The position numbers and the translations under genes were made by a program. From an uncultured Pseudomonadota bacterium (GTDB taxonomy: Bacteria > Pseudomonadota > Alphaproteobacteria > RF32 > CAG-239), in contig CABUWG010000005.1 of the NCBI GenBank assembly GCA_902495305.1, forward strand, positions 1 through 59,935: a DNA stretch of 59,935 bases, given 5' to 3'. Numbering within the stretch: position 1 is the first letter of the stretch; every line of letters begins with the position of its first letter. Of the stretch, positions 9,734-17,487 are shown piece after piece. The notes below the pieces were generated by a model that was not told the origin of the DNA, searched no databases, and saw only the letters and a list, made by a program, of their open reading frames with translations.

Positions 9734-10105
9734 TCAAAAATCATCATGCACGTTTAACGGCGGAAAGAACTTGCCGCACATTGTTCCCGTATCAGGTTCA
9801 AAACTCTTCTTATATACCAGTTCATAGGCACATAACCTGAACTTTTCCCCGTCCGGAAACTCAATCCGCATTCCTCTTTGGTTCAAAACCGCAAAATCGC
9901 CGGCATCCGGAAATTCAATTTTTTCACCGCTGCGGAATTTATAATAAATATTCTCACCGCCTTCGGTCAAAACATACCAAACAGGAACTTTTCGTTCCGA
10001 AGCCGGAGATGTTAAAATACCGGGGTTAACGTTATAATAACGCACCGTCTTATTCTCCGCAGCTGCCAGCTTCATCACCATTGTTTCGTTTATCAATGCT
10101 TCCAT
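9734..10105 (-). CDS. Orphan protein, 123 residues, SD-less leader
   Basis: Not recognised. No signal peptide or membrane segment. The sequence looks like a compact beta-rich cytoplasmic protein (VPVWYVLTEGGENIYYKF, then GEKIEFPDAG and GMRIEFPDGEKFRL, an internal duplication of an I-E-F-P-D motif). The leader is almost pure A/T for about 20 bases with no Shine-Dalgarno sequence. It is the last of five separately transcribed orphan genes in one orientation. Coding is supported by the uninterrupted frame, the promoter at 10161-10189 and the terminator downstream. Confidence 0.7.
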   Translation of the reverse strand: MEALINETMVMKLAAAENKTVRYYNVNPGILTSPASERKVPVWYVLTEGGENIYYKFRSGEKIEFPDAGDFAVLNQRGMRIEFPDGEKFRLCAYELVYKKSFEPDTGTMCGKFFPPLNVHDDF

Positions 10106-10160
10106 GATTTTTATATTTTTTAAGATTAATAATTAACAGATATATATTCCAATGGTCTTC

Positions 10161-10189
10161 AGAATATTACAAAATTTTATAAAAAACAA
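10161..10189 (-). promoter_or_regulatory. Possible promoter of the 123-residue orphan gene
   Basis: Minus strand: TTGTTT (10184-10189), 17 bp, TATTCT (10161-10166). Start of transcription would be near 10154, a leader of about 50 nt. Confidence 0.4.
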
Positions 10190-10214
10190 GTCTGCATTGC
10201 CATATTAAACAAAA

Positions 10215-10244
10215 AAATTGTCAAATCCTAAGATTTGACAATTT
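10215..10244 (-). terminator. Terminator overlapping the end of the coding sequence
   Basis: Perfect 13-bp arms (10215-10227 and 10232-10244) with a four-base loop, then a T run on the minus strand. One arm codes the last codons (...IVKS) and the TAG stop lies in the loop and arm of the hairpin. Confidence 0.85.
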
Positions 10245-10635
10245 CTTTATACTTTAGAATATCATCAGCATCAATAATCCGCCGATAAATGACTTTGCCA
10301 TTCCACCCTGAATCAAATTCGATACATCCCTCTTCCAAAGAATACCGACTCAAATTCAGATAAGTTCCGTCTTCAAAAACAAAACCCTCAAAAGCCTTAA
10401 CGTCACGACAGAAAGAATAAAACGGCTTGCAGATAAGTTCAGCCGTATCAGCCCGCAATAAGGCCAGATTGTTGCCTTTTATCTTCCAGCAGACCAGACA
10501 AAGGTTTGTCTTGTTCTTAATCCCTGTTCTGGCCAGCATTACCGGATACACTTTTTCTTTCTCAACCATAAAGCCCTTTGCGGCAAAAGCTTCCGCCGCC
10601 TGAGCATTGTTCATCAATACTATGTCCATATGCAA
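10228..10635 (-). CDS. Orphan protein, 135 residues, SD-less leader
   Basis: Not recognised. The start could be Met1 (10635) or Met3 (10629); neither has a Shine-Dalgarno sequence. The leader is AT-rich (ACTAATTATTATTGCAT). It looks like a soluble mixed alpha/beta protein with four cysteines (LCLVCWK, ELICKPFYSFCRD) and no export signal. Its 3' end forms part of its own terminator hairpin. It sits between two other orphans of similar size and orientation, each with its own terminator, so it is probably a monocistronic unit. Confidence 0.68.
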   Translation of the reverse strand: MHMDIVLMNNAQAAEAFAAKGFMVEKEKVYPVMLARTGIKNKTNLCLVCWKIKGNNLALLRADTAELICKPFYSFCRDVKAFEGFVFEDGTYLNLSRYSLEEGCIEFDSGWNGKVIYRRIIDADDILKYKEIVKS

Positions 10636-10653
10636 TAATAATTAGTTTCACAA

Positions 10654-10685
10654 AAAAAAGTTGCCGTAAAACGACAACTTTTTGA
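10654..10685 (-). terminator. Terminator of the 140-residue orphan gene
   Basis: AAAAAGTTG / CAACTTTTT arms with an inner CG/CG pair; T run on the minus strand. It lies between the genes ending at 10710 and starting at 10635. Confidence 0.75.
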
Positions 10686-10709
10686 TTTTTTTGAAGATAA
10701 TTGATGAGA

Positions 10710-11132
10710 TTAAATCCCCCACCAGTTCTTTTTCTTTACTTCCCTTATAAATGCGGGATTTACCTGCATATAAGGCTTATTTGCCTCTTCACCGGAGACA
10801 AAGAACTTTTCTCTTTTTCCGTACAAGCCGCGGGTCAGCAAAATTTTACTTCCGTCTTCATAACGAAAATAGCTCCCCGAGGACAAATCCCAAACGGCCG
10901 TACCAAACGTAACAGGCTTGCCGTCCTTAACAGCAATAATTTTTCCGTCAGGAAGCTGCCAAGCCGGTATTACCGCAGTAACATTCGGCCGGTTATATTC
11001 ATGCAGGTTTACCTGCCCTGAATATCTGACAACTGCAACCGGCTTAGCACCGGGAACCGGAGCCGTTAATACCATTACGTTGTTAGCTACTGAATTTTTT
11101 GCACTCTGAGAAAAATTTTTTTGTGTGTTCAT
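10710..11132 (-). CDS. Orphan protein, 140 residues, SD-less leader
   Basis: Not recognised. Soluble; the N-terminal 40 residues are polar, and the rest looks beta-rich (VIPAWQLPDGKIIAVKDGKP, GSYFRYEDGSKILLTRGLYG), ending KKKNWWGI. The frame is preceded by AAATTTTAAAAGAT with no Shine-Dalgarno sequence. It has an excellent promoter (11203-11231) and its own terminator. The motif (V/I)P.W followed by a turn-rich beta segment also occurs in the orphans at 9734 and 11918, but the similarity is too weak to prove homology. Confidence 0.7.
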   Translation of the reverse strand: MNTQKNFSQSAKNSVANNVMVLTAPVPGAKPVAVVRYSGQVNLHEYNRPNVTAVIPAWQLPDGKIIAVKDGKPVTFGTAVWDLSSGSYFRYEDGSKILLTRGLYGKREKFFVSGEEANKPYMQVNPAFIREVKKKNWWGI

Positions 11133-11202
11133 ATCTTTTAAAATTTAGCGTCCCTGTCGGGACAAAATTAATAATTTATTTTTAATTCTCTTAACAGAAA
11201 TT

Positions 11203-11231
11203 ACTATATGACAAAATTTCCAAAATGTCAA
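11203..11231 (-). promoter_or_regulatory. Near-consensus sigma-70 promoter of the 140-residue orphan gene
   Basis: Minus strand: TTGACA (11226-11231), 17 bp, TATAGT (11203-11208); leader about 64 nt. Confidence 0.75.
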
Positions 11232-11260
11232 CACATTTTCTGCAAAAAAAATCACTTTTT

Positions 11261-11758
11261 TTATAAACACCTGTTTTTCCTCTTTCGTGCATACTCATCA
11301 ATCTTCACACCCCGATGTTTTGGCTCGATTTTTTCTTCAATAAAATCAAATTTGTCAAAATCATTTATTGTCGTGATCAGATCATTCGCTAAAAGCGCTT
11401 TAACGCAAACGTCCACAAACTTTCCCCGCACATCCGCTCCGTCCACAAATACCGTAATGTTTCCCGAAGCCGCGGCAATTCCCCTTTCCAGAAAAATCCG
11501 CCAAACTTCGTCCCGCATTTGCTCTTCAAACTTTTCCGGCTCGTCAAAAAAGCCCAAAGACTCCAGAGCCTCACCGCATTTTGTTTGTTCCAAAAGCATC
11601 TTGCCGCCGTATTCGGCAACAAAATCCAAAGCCTTTCGTTTGTTAACATCATTTTTCAAAAAACTGATGCTGTACATTACCAAACTGTCTTTCGGGGTCG
11701 CCACGTCAAAAGTTTCTGCAACGTTGTATACCCAATCACATAATTCTTGATTTTCCAT
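11261..11758 (-). CDS. Orphan protein, 165 residues, SD-less leader
   Basis: Not recognised. It looks mostly alpha-helical, acidic in the first two thirds and basic at the very end (EYARKRKNRCL), without signal peptide. The leader before ATG is a run of about 25 A/T bases with no Shine-Dalgarno sequence. It has its own promoter (11801-11828). There is no clear terminator between it and the next orphan, whose promoter lies 70 bases on. Cytoplasmic location is inferred from the absence of export or membrane signals. Confidence 0.7.
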   Translation of the reverse strand: MENQELCDWVYNVAETFDVATPKDSLVMYSISFLKNDVNKRKALDFVAEYGGKMLLEQTKCGEALESLGFFDEPEKFEEQMRDEVWRIFLERGIAAASGNITVFVDGADVRGKFVDVCVKALLANDLITTINDFDKFDFIEEKIEPKHRGVKIDEYARKRKNRCL

Positions 11759-11800
11759 AATTTATAATAATAAAAATTAATAACTAAAAATTCCGCTCTG

Positions 11801-11828
11801 ATTTTATCCGGTCTTACCCTCTTGTCAA
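11801..11828 (-). promoter_or_regulatory. Sigma-70 type promoter of the 165-residue orphan gene
   Basis: Minus strand: TTGACA (11823-11828), 16 bp, TAAAAT (11801-11806); leader about 36 nt. Confidence 0.6.
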
Positions 11829-11836
11829 GACACAAA

Positions 11837-11868
11837 AAAAACTGCCTAACCTCACGGCCAGACAGTTT
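11837..11868 (-). terminator. Terminator of the 139-residue orphan gene
   Basis: AAAACTG and CAGTTTT arms with a partly paired interior, followed by a T run on the minus strand. Confidence 0.7.
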
Positions 11869-11917
11869 TATTTCTCTGTTTAATTAAAAAAATCTCCTCT
11901 TATGAGGGATATGTCTT

Positions 11918-12337
11918 TTATCCTACCTGAACGCGGGGAAGAACCATGCTTTCCCAAAAACGTCCGCCTATATTTTCGTAGGATACATCCTGCCAATAAT
12001 ACTTTCCGGTACTTTCTTCTTTTAATATCCTAAAAGAAAGACCGTTTTTGACTTCGCTCAGAACACCTTGTTCCGGCAAGATTAAATTCACTCTGTTGAT
12101 GACTTTTTCAGGAATAAACTCCGCATTGTCCATGCGCAGATATTTTTTCTTATTATCAACCGTAGTGATGGCCCAACAGGGGACGCGCATTTTTGTATTA
12201 AACATGTCCTCTGTTTTCTGCAAATCGGCAATATGCTTGGCACATACCGGCAGCAGATACAAAAACTTAATTCCTAATTCCTGGAGCAGACAAATTGCAT
12301 CATCCATATTCCAAGCTGTTTTGATTCTTGTATCCAT
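11918..12337 (-). CDS. Orphan protein, 139 residues, SD-less leader
   Basis: Not recognised. Soluble, helical start (MDDAICLLQELGIKFLYLL) then a beta-rich part (VPCWAITTVDNKKKYLRMDN). No export signal. The AT-only leader lacks a Shine-Dalgarno sequence but is preceded by an almost perfect promoter. It is the first of the five tandem orphan units between 9.7 and 12.4 kb. Confidence 0.7.
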   Translation of the reverse strand: MDTRIKTAWNMDDAICLLQELGIKFLYLLPVCAKHIADLQKTEDMFNTKMRVPCWAITTVDNKKKYLRMDNAEFIPEKVINRVNLILPEQGVLSEVKNGLSFRILKEESTGKYYWQDVSYENIGGRFWESMVLPRVQVG

Positions 12338-12379
12338 AATCTATAATTATTTTTATAATAGTGGCTAATTAACTGTTCC

Positions 12380-12408
12380 GTTATACCCGATTCTGACTTT
12401 TTTGTCAA
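12380..12408 (-). promoter_or_regulatory. Near-consensus sigma-70 promoter of the 139-residue orphan gene
   Basis: Minus strand: TTGACA (12403-12408), 17 bp, TATAAC (12380-12385); leader about 36 nt. Confidence 0.7.
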
Positions 12409-12443
12409 TATCTTTTATTTCGGAAAATGCAATTTTTCTAAAA

Positions 12444-12480
12444 AAAATATCCGATATTGCAATTAATACCGGATATTTTC
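12444..12480 (-). terminator. Terminator of the lpxI-lpxB-citramalate synthase operon
   Basis: AAAATATCCG and CGGATATTTT arms with a 16-base loop, T run on the minus strand, directly after the stop codon at 12481. Confidence 0.75.
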
Positions 12481-13980
12481 TTACAAAACCAGATTCAAAA
12501 CCCGTTCCGTCGCCTTAATTGCCGCCTTAACCTGATCGGAAGAAACCGCATGCGTTACCATCCCGTTATCCCATTTAATAGTGGCCTCCACCAGCGAATT
12601 TGAGCTTCCGCCCGGCGGAATGGTAATCTCAAAGTCCAGCAGTTTCGGAATTTCCACATTCATTTTCGGCGCCAGCTTGCGCAGTGCATTCATAAAAGCA
12701 TCATACCCGCCGGAACCTTGCGCCGTTTCTTCAAAGACCTCGCCGCGGCATTCCACCTGAATATTGGCACTCGGCTTCATCTGCATTGTTGTCGTCACCA
12801 CGCAGTTTGTCACCCGAAACAGCTTATACCGCTGTCCGCCCAGCATATCCGCCACCAGAAAAGGCAAATCTTCCACCGTCACGTTCTTTTTCAAATCGCC
12901 GAGTTCGACAATCTTTTGCAACAGCTTCTGCTTCTGATCATCATTCAGATGAATCCGCAACTTGTCCAAATTCATCTCCAAACTGGCCTTGCCGGAAAGC
13001 TTGCCCAAAGCATAAGAACGGTTGCGGTCAAACCTGTCAGGCGTCAGACTGCTCACATACAAATTGCCCTTTTTATCACCATCGGCATGAATCCCCGCCG
13101 TCTGCGTAAACACATCACTGCCCAGAATCGGCATATTGCCGGCAATCCGCTTGCCGCTGAATGTCTCAACCAGAATGCTGATGTCTTTGAGTTTTTTCTC
13201 ATTAACCTTACAGGCAGCATCGCTATGGTCGTTAATAGCCGCGGCGGCCTGCGCCAAATCCACATTGCCGGTACGTTCGCCCAGTCCGTTAACCGTCACA
13301 TGCAGCCCACTGATACCGGCTCTGACCGCTGCCAGCGCATTAGCCGCCGCCATGCCGTAATCATTATGCGGATGAAACTCAAACTCTGCTTTCGGATAAC
13401 GCCGAACCGTTTCTCTAATATATTCTTCCGTTTCAAACGGATTCAACACCCCAAGCGTATCCGGCAGGATAATCCGCTCAAACCCCAAGTCGGCATAACA
13501 ATCCAGCATCTTCCAGACATAGTCCGGACTGTTTTTAATGCCGTTTGACCAGTCTTCCAGATAAACATTGCAGGCAAAGCTGTTTTCCTGCGCATAGGCA
13601 ACGGTTTTCTTCACATCGGCCAAGTGCTCGTCCAATGTTTTTTTGAGTTGCAGCTCACAATGCTTCTGCGACCCTTTGGTCAAAAGATTAATCCGCCGGC
13701 AGCCGGTCGGCTTCAGCCAGTCGATTGACTTGTTATAATCGGTAAAGCTCAAAACCTCCACCGCATTTTCAAAACCGGCGGATTTCGCCCATTCCATAAT
13801 TGCACTCAGCGCAATCTGTTCTTCTTTGCTGACTTTGGCGCTCGCCACTTCACAGCGGCTGACCCCGACATCCGCCAGCAGACGTTTGACAATAACCAGT
13901 TTTTCTTCATGCTTAAACGACACGCCTTTGGTCTGCTCGCCGTCGCGTACCGTCGTATCGACAATATCAATAAATCTCAT
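12481..13980 (-). CDS. Citramalate / 2-isopropylmalate synthase family enzyme
   Basis: 499 residues. This family condenses acetyl-CoA with a 2-oxoacid. The TIM-barrel signature is IVDTTVRDGEQTKG at the N-terminus (usually DTTLRDGEQ). The metal-binding segment FHPHNDYGMAAANA lies near residue 200, followed by NGLGERTGN. The last 110 residues form a LeuA-type regulatory domain ending in ATERVLNLVL. The length suits (R)-citramalate synthase (CimA) better than standard LeuA, but the substrate cannot be settled from sequence alone. Its ATG follows the lpxB stop directly (no spacer), so it is co-translated with lipid A genes, an unusual partnership. Confidence 0.88.
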   Translation of the reverse strand: MRFIDIVDTTVRDGEQTKGVSFKHEEKLVIVKRLLADVGVSRCEVASAKVSKEEQIALSAIMEWAKSAGFENAVEVLSFTDYNKSIDWLKPTGCRRINLLTKGSQKHCELQLKKTLDEHLADVKKTVAYAQENSFACNVYLEDWSNGIKNSPDYVWKMLDCYADLGFERIILPDTLGVLNPFETEEYIRETVRRYPKAEFEFHPHNDYGMAAANALAAVRAGISGLHVTVNGLGERTGNVDLAQAAAAINDHSDAACKVNEKKLKDISILVETFSGKRIAGNMPILGSDVFTQTAGIHADGDKKGNLYVSSLTPDRFDRNRSYALGKLSGKASLEMNLDKLRIHLNDDQKQKLLQKIVELGDLKKNVTVEDLPFLVADMLGGQRYKLFRVTNCVVTTTMQMKPSANIQVECRGEVFEETAQGSGGYDAFMNALRKLAPKMNVEIPKLLDFEITIPPGGSSNSLVEATIKWDNGMVTHAVSSDQVKAAIKATERVLNLVL

Positions 13981-15138
13981 CTATTTCTTTTTCTCGCACA
14001 ATTGCAAAACAATATCCGCGACATTTTCACTCGGTGTCTGTTCGCCCAGCCCCAGCACCTCACGGACTTTTTTAAAACCGGCCATTTGTCTATCATACAA
14101 ATCGTCTTTTTGCAACAGTCCTTTGATATAACTGCGGATATTTCCAGGCACACAACGCTCCTGCAACAATTCCGGCACAATCTCCCGCCCCAGCAGAATA
14201 TTGGAAAGATTCACAAACTGGATTTTCAAAAACTTGCGCGCCAGCATTGCCGAAAAGGCCGAAACCTTATAAGCCACAATGTGCGGCACGTCCAAAATCG
14301 CCAATTCCAGTGCCACCGTCCCCGAGGCCGCTATCGCCGCTGACGAAGCCTTAAAAGCATTGTAACGGTCTTGCTGCGTTTCAGTTACCACAACCGGCAG
14401 CCCGCTCTTTTTTGCCTCAAGCTTAACCGTCTCCGCCACCGTTTTAACCGTCGGAATCACAAAAAACAAATCATCATTTTGCTTGGACAACTCCCGCACC
14501 GCATCAAAAAAAACCGGCAGCAGCTTGCTGACTTCCGTCTTGCGCGATCCCGGCAGAACGGAAATAACCCTTTTGTCAGCCGGAACCTTGAACTTCTCGC
14601 GAAATTTTTTTCCGTCCGCGTGCAAGGCCTCGCTCTCAATCACCGGATGTCCGACAAAATTCGTCGGCAAATGATAAGGCGTAAAATATTTTGGCTCATA
14701 CGGCAGCAACGTCAACAGACGGTCAATATATTTATACATCGTACGCGCCCGTTTTTTCTTCCAAGCCCAAACCTGCGGCGCCACATAATGCACCTGCGGA
14801 ATGCCGGTTTTCTTTCTGCGCAGAGCTTTGTGTACCCGTGCCGAAAAACTCCAGCTGTCAATGGAAATCACCACATCGGGCTGTACCCGCATAATGTCTT
14901 CGACCGTATTTTTAATATGCCTTAAGACTTTCGGAATACTCGGAATTACCTCCATAATTCCCATAATCGACAAATCGGCAATGTCAAACAACGGCTTCAA
15001 CCCTTCTTCTTCCATTGTCTCGCCGCCCACGCCGTAAAAGGCCACATCACCGTTTGTTTTCTTCTTTATGGCTCTCATCAGACGAGAACCGAGCAAATCT
15101 CCGGAAGGTTCTCCGGCAATCAGATAAATCTTTTTCAT
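13981..15138 (-). CDS. lpxB: Lipid-A-disaccharide synthase
   Basis: 385 residues. LpxB (GT19) joins UDP-2,3-diacylglucosamine to lipid X to form the lipid A disaccharide, on the inner face of the inner membrane. The start at 15138 is preferred over the longer frame because GGAGGCG lies ahead. Diagnostic stretches are IAGEPSGDLLGSRLM at the N-terminus, HYVAPQVWAWKKKR near residue 120, and LPGSRKTEV near residue 195. The ATG overlaps the lpxI stop as TAATG, so translation is coupled. Confidence 0.97.
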   Translation of the reverse strand: MKKIYLIAGEPSGDLLGSRLMRAIKKKTNGDVAFYGVGGETMEEEGLKPLFDIADLSIMGIMEVIPSIPKVLRHIKNTVEDIMRVQPDVVISIDSWSFSARVHKALRRKKTGIPQVHYVAPQVWAWKKKRARTMYKYIDRLLTLLPYEPKYFTPYHLPTNFVGHPVIESEALHADGKKFREKFKVPADKRVISVLPGSRKTEVSKLLPVFFDAVRELSKQNDDLFFVIPTVKTVAETVKLEAKKSGLPVVVTETQQDRYNAFKASSAAIAASGTVALELAILDVPHIVAYKVSAFSAMLARKFLKIQFVNLSNILLGREIVPELLQERCVPGNIRSYIKGLLQKDDLYDRQMAGFKKVREVLGLGEQTPSENVADIVLQLCEKKK

Positions 15139-15992
15139 TACGCCTCCTTCCACTTGTCATCGGCCGGATTCACGCCGATCACAAAAAGCCCGAGCTTATC
15201 CGCCAGCTTCAGCGCCTCAGCTTCATCCGCAATCAAACCGTTTCCGGCATGCAGGGCAATCCCGCGCAGCCCTGCTTTATGAGCATTCTCAATCGTTCTT
15301 GTTCCAAAAGCCGGCAAATCAATCCGCATATCCTGCTGGGGCTTGCGCAATTTGACCAAAACGCCGCCTGCTCCTTTGCGCTTGTAATCACAACAACGCA
15401 ATAGCATTTTGTCAGTCCCCTCAATCGCTTCCACGGCCAACACCAGCCCCTGCTGAACAACGGCACCCTGCCCGATATCCAGCCGTCCGAGTTCTGTCAC
15501 CACTTCTATCCCGCGCTTAATGTCCGCCAAAGCCTGCTTGTCGGGTTTGACTCTGCCCAACACGCCTTCTTTCACCAGCAGCTCGGGAATAACCTCATGA
15601 ATCCCACGCACAATCATCCCTTCGGACTCAATCTCCTTAACCAGCGCGCGTAAAATCCCGTCATCACCCAAAGCCTTCATCCCGACTTTGGCAAAAAATG
15701 CCGTTGTCTTCCAATCCGGCACCAAATCGGAAAAACTCGGGCGCCGTATTGTACCGATCATCACGACTTCCTGCACCTTTTCCTCGGCGAATTTTTTAAA
15801 ACCGCTGCCGGCCTGCCCGATTCTGATCCAGATATGCGGCACATCATCGGAAATAACCGCCTTGTCGGCATTTCCCTCAATCGCCAAAACAAAATAATCG
15901 CGTCCGGTTTGGCGACAATGGTCAATCAACAACTTCGGTATAGTCCCGCCGCCGGCAATAATCCCTAATTTTTTTGTATTCACAGTCATCAT
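15138..15992 (-). CDS. lpxI: UDP-2,3-diacylglucosamine pyrophosphatase, LpxI type
   Basis: 284 residues. LpxI hydrolyses UDP-2,3-diacylglucosamine to lipid X and UMP. It is the replacement for LpxH typical of alphaproteobacteria. Family hallmarks: LGIIAGGGTIPKLL at the start, VMIGTIRRPSF near residue 80, GDDGILRALV near residue 130, and a C-terminal GTRTIENAHKAGLRGIALHAG motif. Start is Met1 at 15992 or Met2 at 15989; the ribosome site is weak. It is the first gene of the lpxI-lpxB-citramalate synthase operon. The lpxA gene is nearby but separately transcribed. Confidence 0.97.
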   Translation of the reverse strand: MMTVNTKKLGIIAGGGTIPKLLIDHCRQTGRDYFVLAIEGNADKAVISDDVPHIWIRIGQAGSGFKKFAEEKVQEVVMIGTIRRPSFSDLVPDWKTTAFFAKVGMKALGDDGILRALVKEIESEGMIVRGIHEVIPELLVKEGVLGRVKPDKQALADIKRGIEVVTELGRLDIGQGAVVQQGLVLAVEAIEGTDKMLLRCCDYKRKGAGGVLVKLRKPQQDMRIDLPAFGTRTIENAHKAGLRGIALHAGNGLIADEAEALKLADKLGLFVIGVNPADDKWKEA

Positions 15993-16007
15993 AATTCCAT
16001 AAAAAAA

Positions 16008-16048
16008 GAAAGAATAACACTTCTATACCATAGAAAAATTATTCTTTC
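16008..16048 (-). terminator. Hairpin terminator after the kinase-like gene
   Basis: GAAAGAATAA (16008-16017) and TTATTCTTTC (16039-16048), with an inner TTCTAT/ATAGAA pair, followed on the minus strand by a T run. It also lies in the leader of lpxI. Confidence 0.7.
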
Positions 16049-16076
16049 ATTAAAAATAAAAAAAAGAAATACGCTT

Positions 16077-17051
16077 TTACATTTCCCGACCGCGAGAAAT
16101 ATTCCGCGAACAAACATTTCCTGACGATTTCTCCGTTTTCTTATGTTCTTCCTGCTTCCGTCCCGACAACCCCAACATTTTCTCTCTGACTTCTTTCTTT
16201 TTGTCGGCAGAAAAATCTTTTAAACTGTTTTCAACCATCCCCAGCTTTTCCGGATTCTCTTTTTCAAAATAAAAATGCCATTCTGCCATTTTATTTAAGA
16301 AGTGATAATCAAGCTCTTCCATTGACATTTTTTGCTTTGCAATCTCATTATAACTGCTCAGGCTTTCTCGAACAAAAGCCCTGCCATAACTGGAATAAAG
16401 CGTCATAAAATCTTTGGCCGGAACATTCAGCCCCATTTCCCCCAAATCAAAAACACCGCTCAAAACACCTACACTTTGCGCCTTATCATTCAACGCCATG
16501 TTCCCGCCATGAAAATCATTATGACAAACGACCAGATTTGAACTTTTTTCAGCAGGAGCTCGATACTCAATTCCTTTTTCGGTATAAAATTCTGTATTCC
16601 GCTGTTTCATGTCTTGCGTATTTTCAAACTGAAAACCTACCTGCTCGGAAACCTCAAAGCCTTGAACCGGAAAATTATGCAAATGTCCCAAAAACTGCCC
16701 GACCTCAGAAGCCAAAATACTTTTTTGTAAGACGGAAAGGTCATCAAAATGAAGATTGTCTTCGCTGCAATTTTTACCGTCAATACAGGTCTTACCCTTT
16801 AATTCTTGATGAACAGCCCCTTCAAAACCATCTTCTTTTATATATTGCACATCAGGCAAACGAGATTTTAAAAACTCATCATCAGAATGTTGAATAAGCT
16901 GAGAGTATTCCGCCTCTTTCAAATACCCCTGTCTGGCGCGCTCCTGTATCGGTACCCGAATAATATAATCACCGTTTTTATAAGCTGCAGAATTTTTTCC
17001 TTCTCCCATTTTTTCAGCATTTTCAATAATTTCTTTCAAATTTTGCACCAT
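16077..17051 (-). CDS. APH/choline-kinase-fold phosphotransferase of unknown substrate
   Basis: 324 residues; AGGAGC lies ahead of the ATG. The fold is recognised from the catalytic loop VVCHNDFHGGN near residue 175 (HxDxxxxN) and VFDLGE near residue 200 (the metal-binding Asp). The position of the beta-3 lysine is taken by Arg in YIIRVP, as in some relatives. The last 50 residues are highly charged and probably disordered. No signal peptide; cytoplasmic. The substrate cannot be named: aminoglycoside, sugar and choline kinases all share these motifs. It interrupts what is often a continuous lpxA-lpxI-lpxB arrangement. Confidence 0.75.
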   Translation of the reverse strand: MVQNLKEIIENAEKMGEGKNSAAYKNGDYIIRVPIQERARQGYLKEAEYSQLIQHSDDEFLKSRLPDVQYIKEDGFEGAVHQELKGKTCIDGKNCSEDNLHFDDLSVLQKSILASEVGQFLGHLHNFPVQGFEVSEQVGFQFENTQDMKQRNTEFYTEKGIEYRAPAEKSSNLVVCHNDFHGGNMALNDKAQSVGVLSGVFDLGEMGLNVPAKDFMTLYSSYGRAFVRESLSSYNEIAKQKMSMEELDYHFLNKMAEWHFYFEKENPEKLGMVENSLKDFSADKKKEVREKMLGLSGRKQEEHKKTEKSSGNVCSRNISRGREM

Positions 17052-17308
17052 CTTAAAGCTCCTGTACTTTTTTAATATTATATCTCATTTTCTACACTCA
17101 GAAAAGAAGATTATTTCTCAAAAGAATACATCATGCTTCATACTTACTAAAATTCTTTCTGTACGAAGAGAGCACTAAAAAGTTTGATAAAGGCCGATGC
17201 TATTTGTGAAGCAAAATGCGACGTGTACATATAGCTACATGAGGAGAAAAGAAACAAGAAAGACGGACATTTCAGGCCGCTGTAAAACTGCGATATGAAG
17301 CGCTACGT

Positions 17309-17336
17309 AAAAACAACCGTTGCTCCGGTTGTTTTT
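17309..17336 (+). terminator. Orphan terminator-like hairpin
   Basis: AAAAACAACCG (17309-17319), six-base loop, CGGTTGTTTTT (17326-17336), perfect arms. Confidence 0.65.
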
Positions 17337-17420
17337 ATCTGCAAGCTCTTTGGAACATCTTGGCAAGCGAGGGAAGCGTGAGCAACCATAGCGAGCCTAG
17401 ATGCCTAAGGTCAAATAATA

Positions 17421-17487
17421 AGAAAAAGAAAATCCGGCGACAGGCACGTACATAGGCGTACGTAACTTAGCCGGATTTTCTTTTTCT
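17421..17487. terminator. Large two-stage hairpin, probable lpxA terminator
   Basis: Perfect 18-bp arms (17421-17438 and 17470-17487, core AAATCCGGC/GCCGGATTT) with A/T runs at the base. Inside is a second stem ACGTAC (17446-17451) / GTACGT (17458-17463). It resembles the element at 37391-37439 in plan. Confidence 0.7.

Noticed and set aside
17230..17455. Possible + strand peptide in the lpxA-kinase interval
   Set aside because: The frame has no start codon or ribosome site and passes through a terminator-like hairpin.
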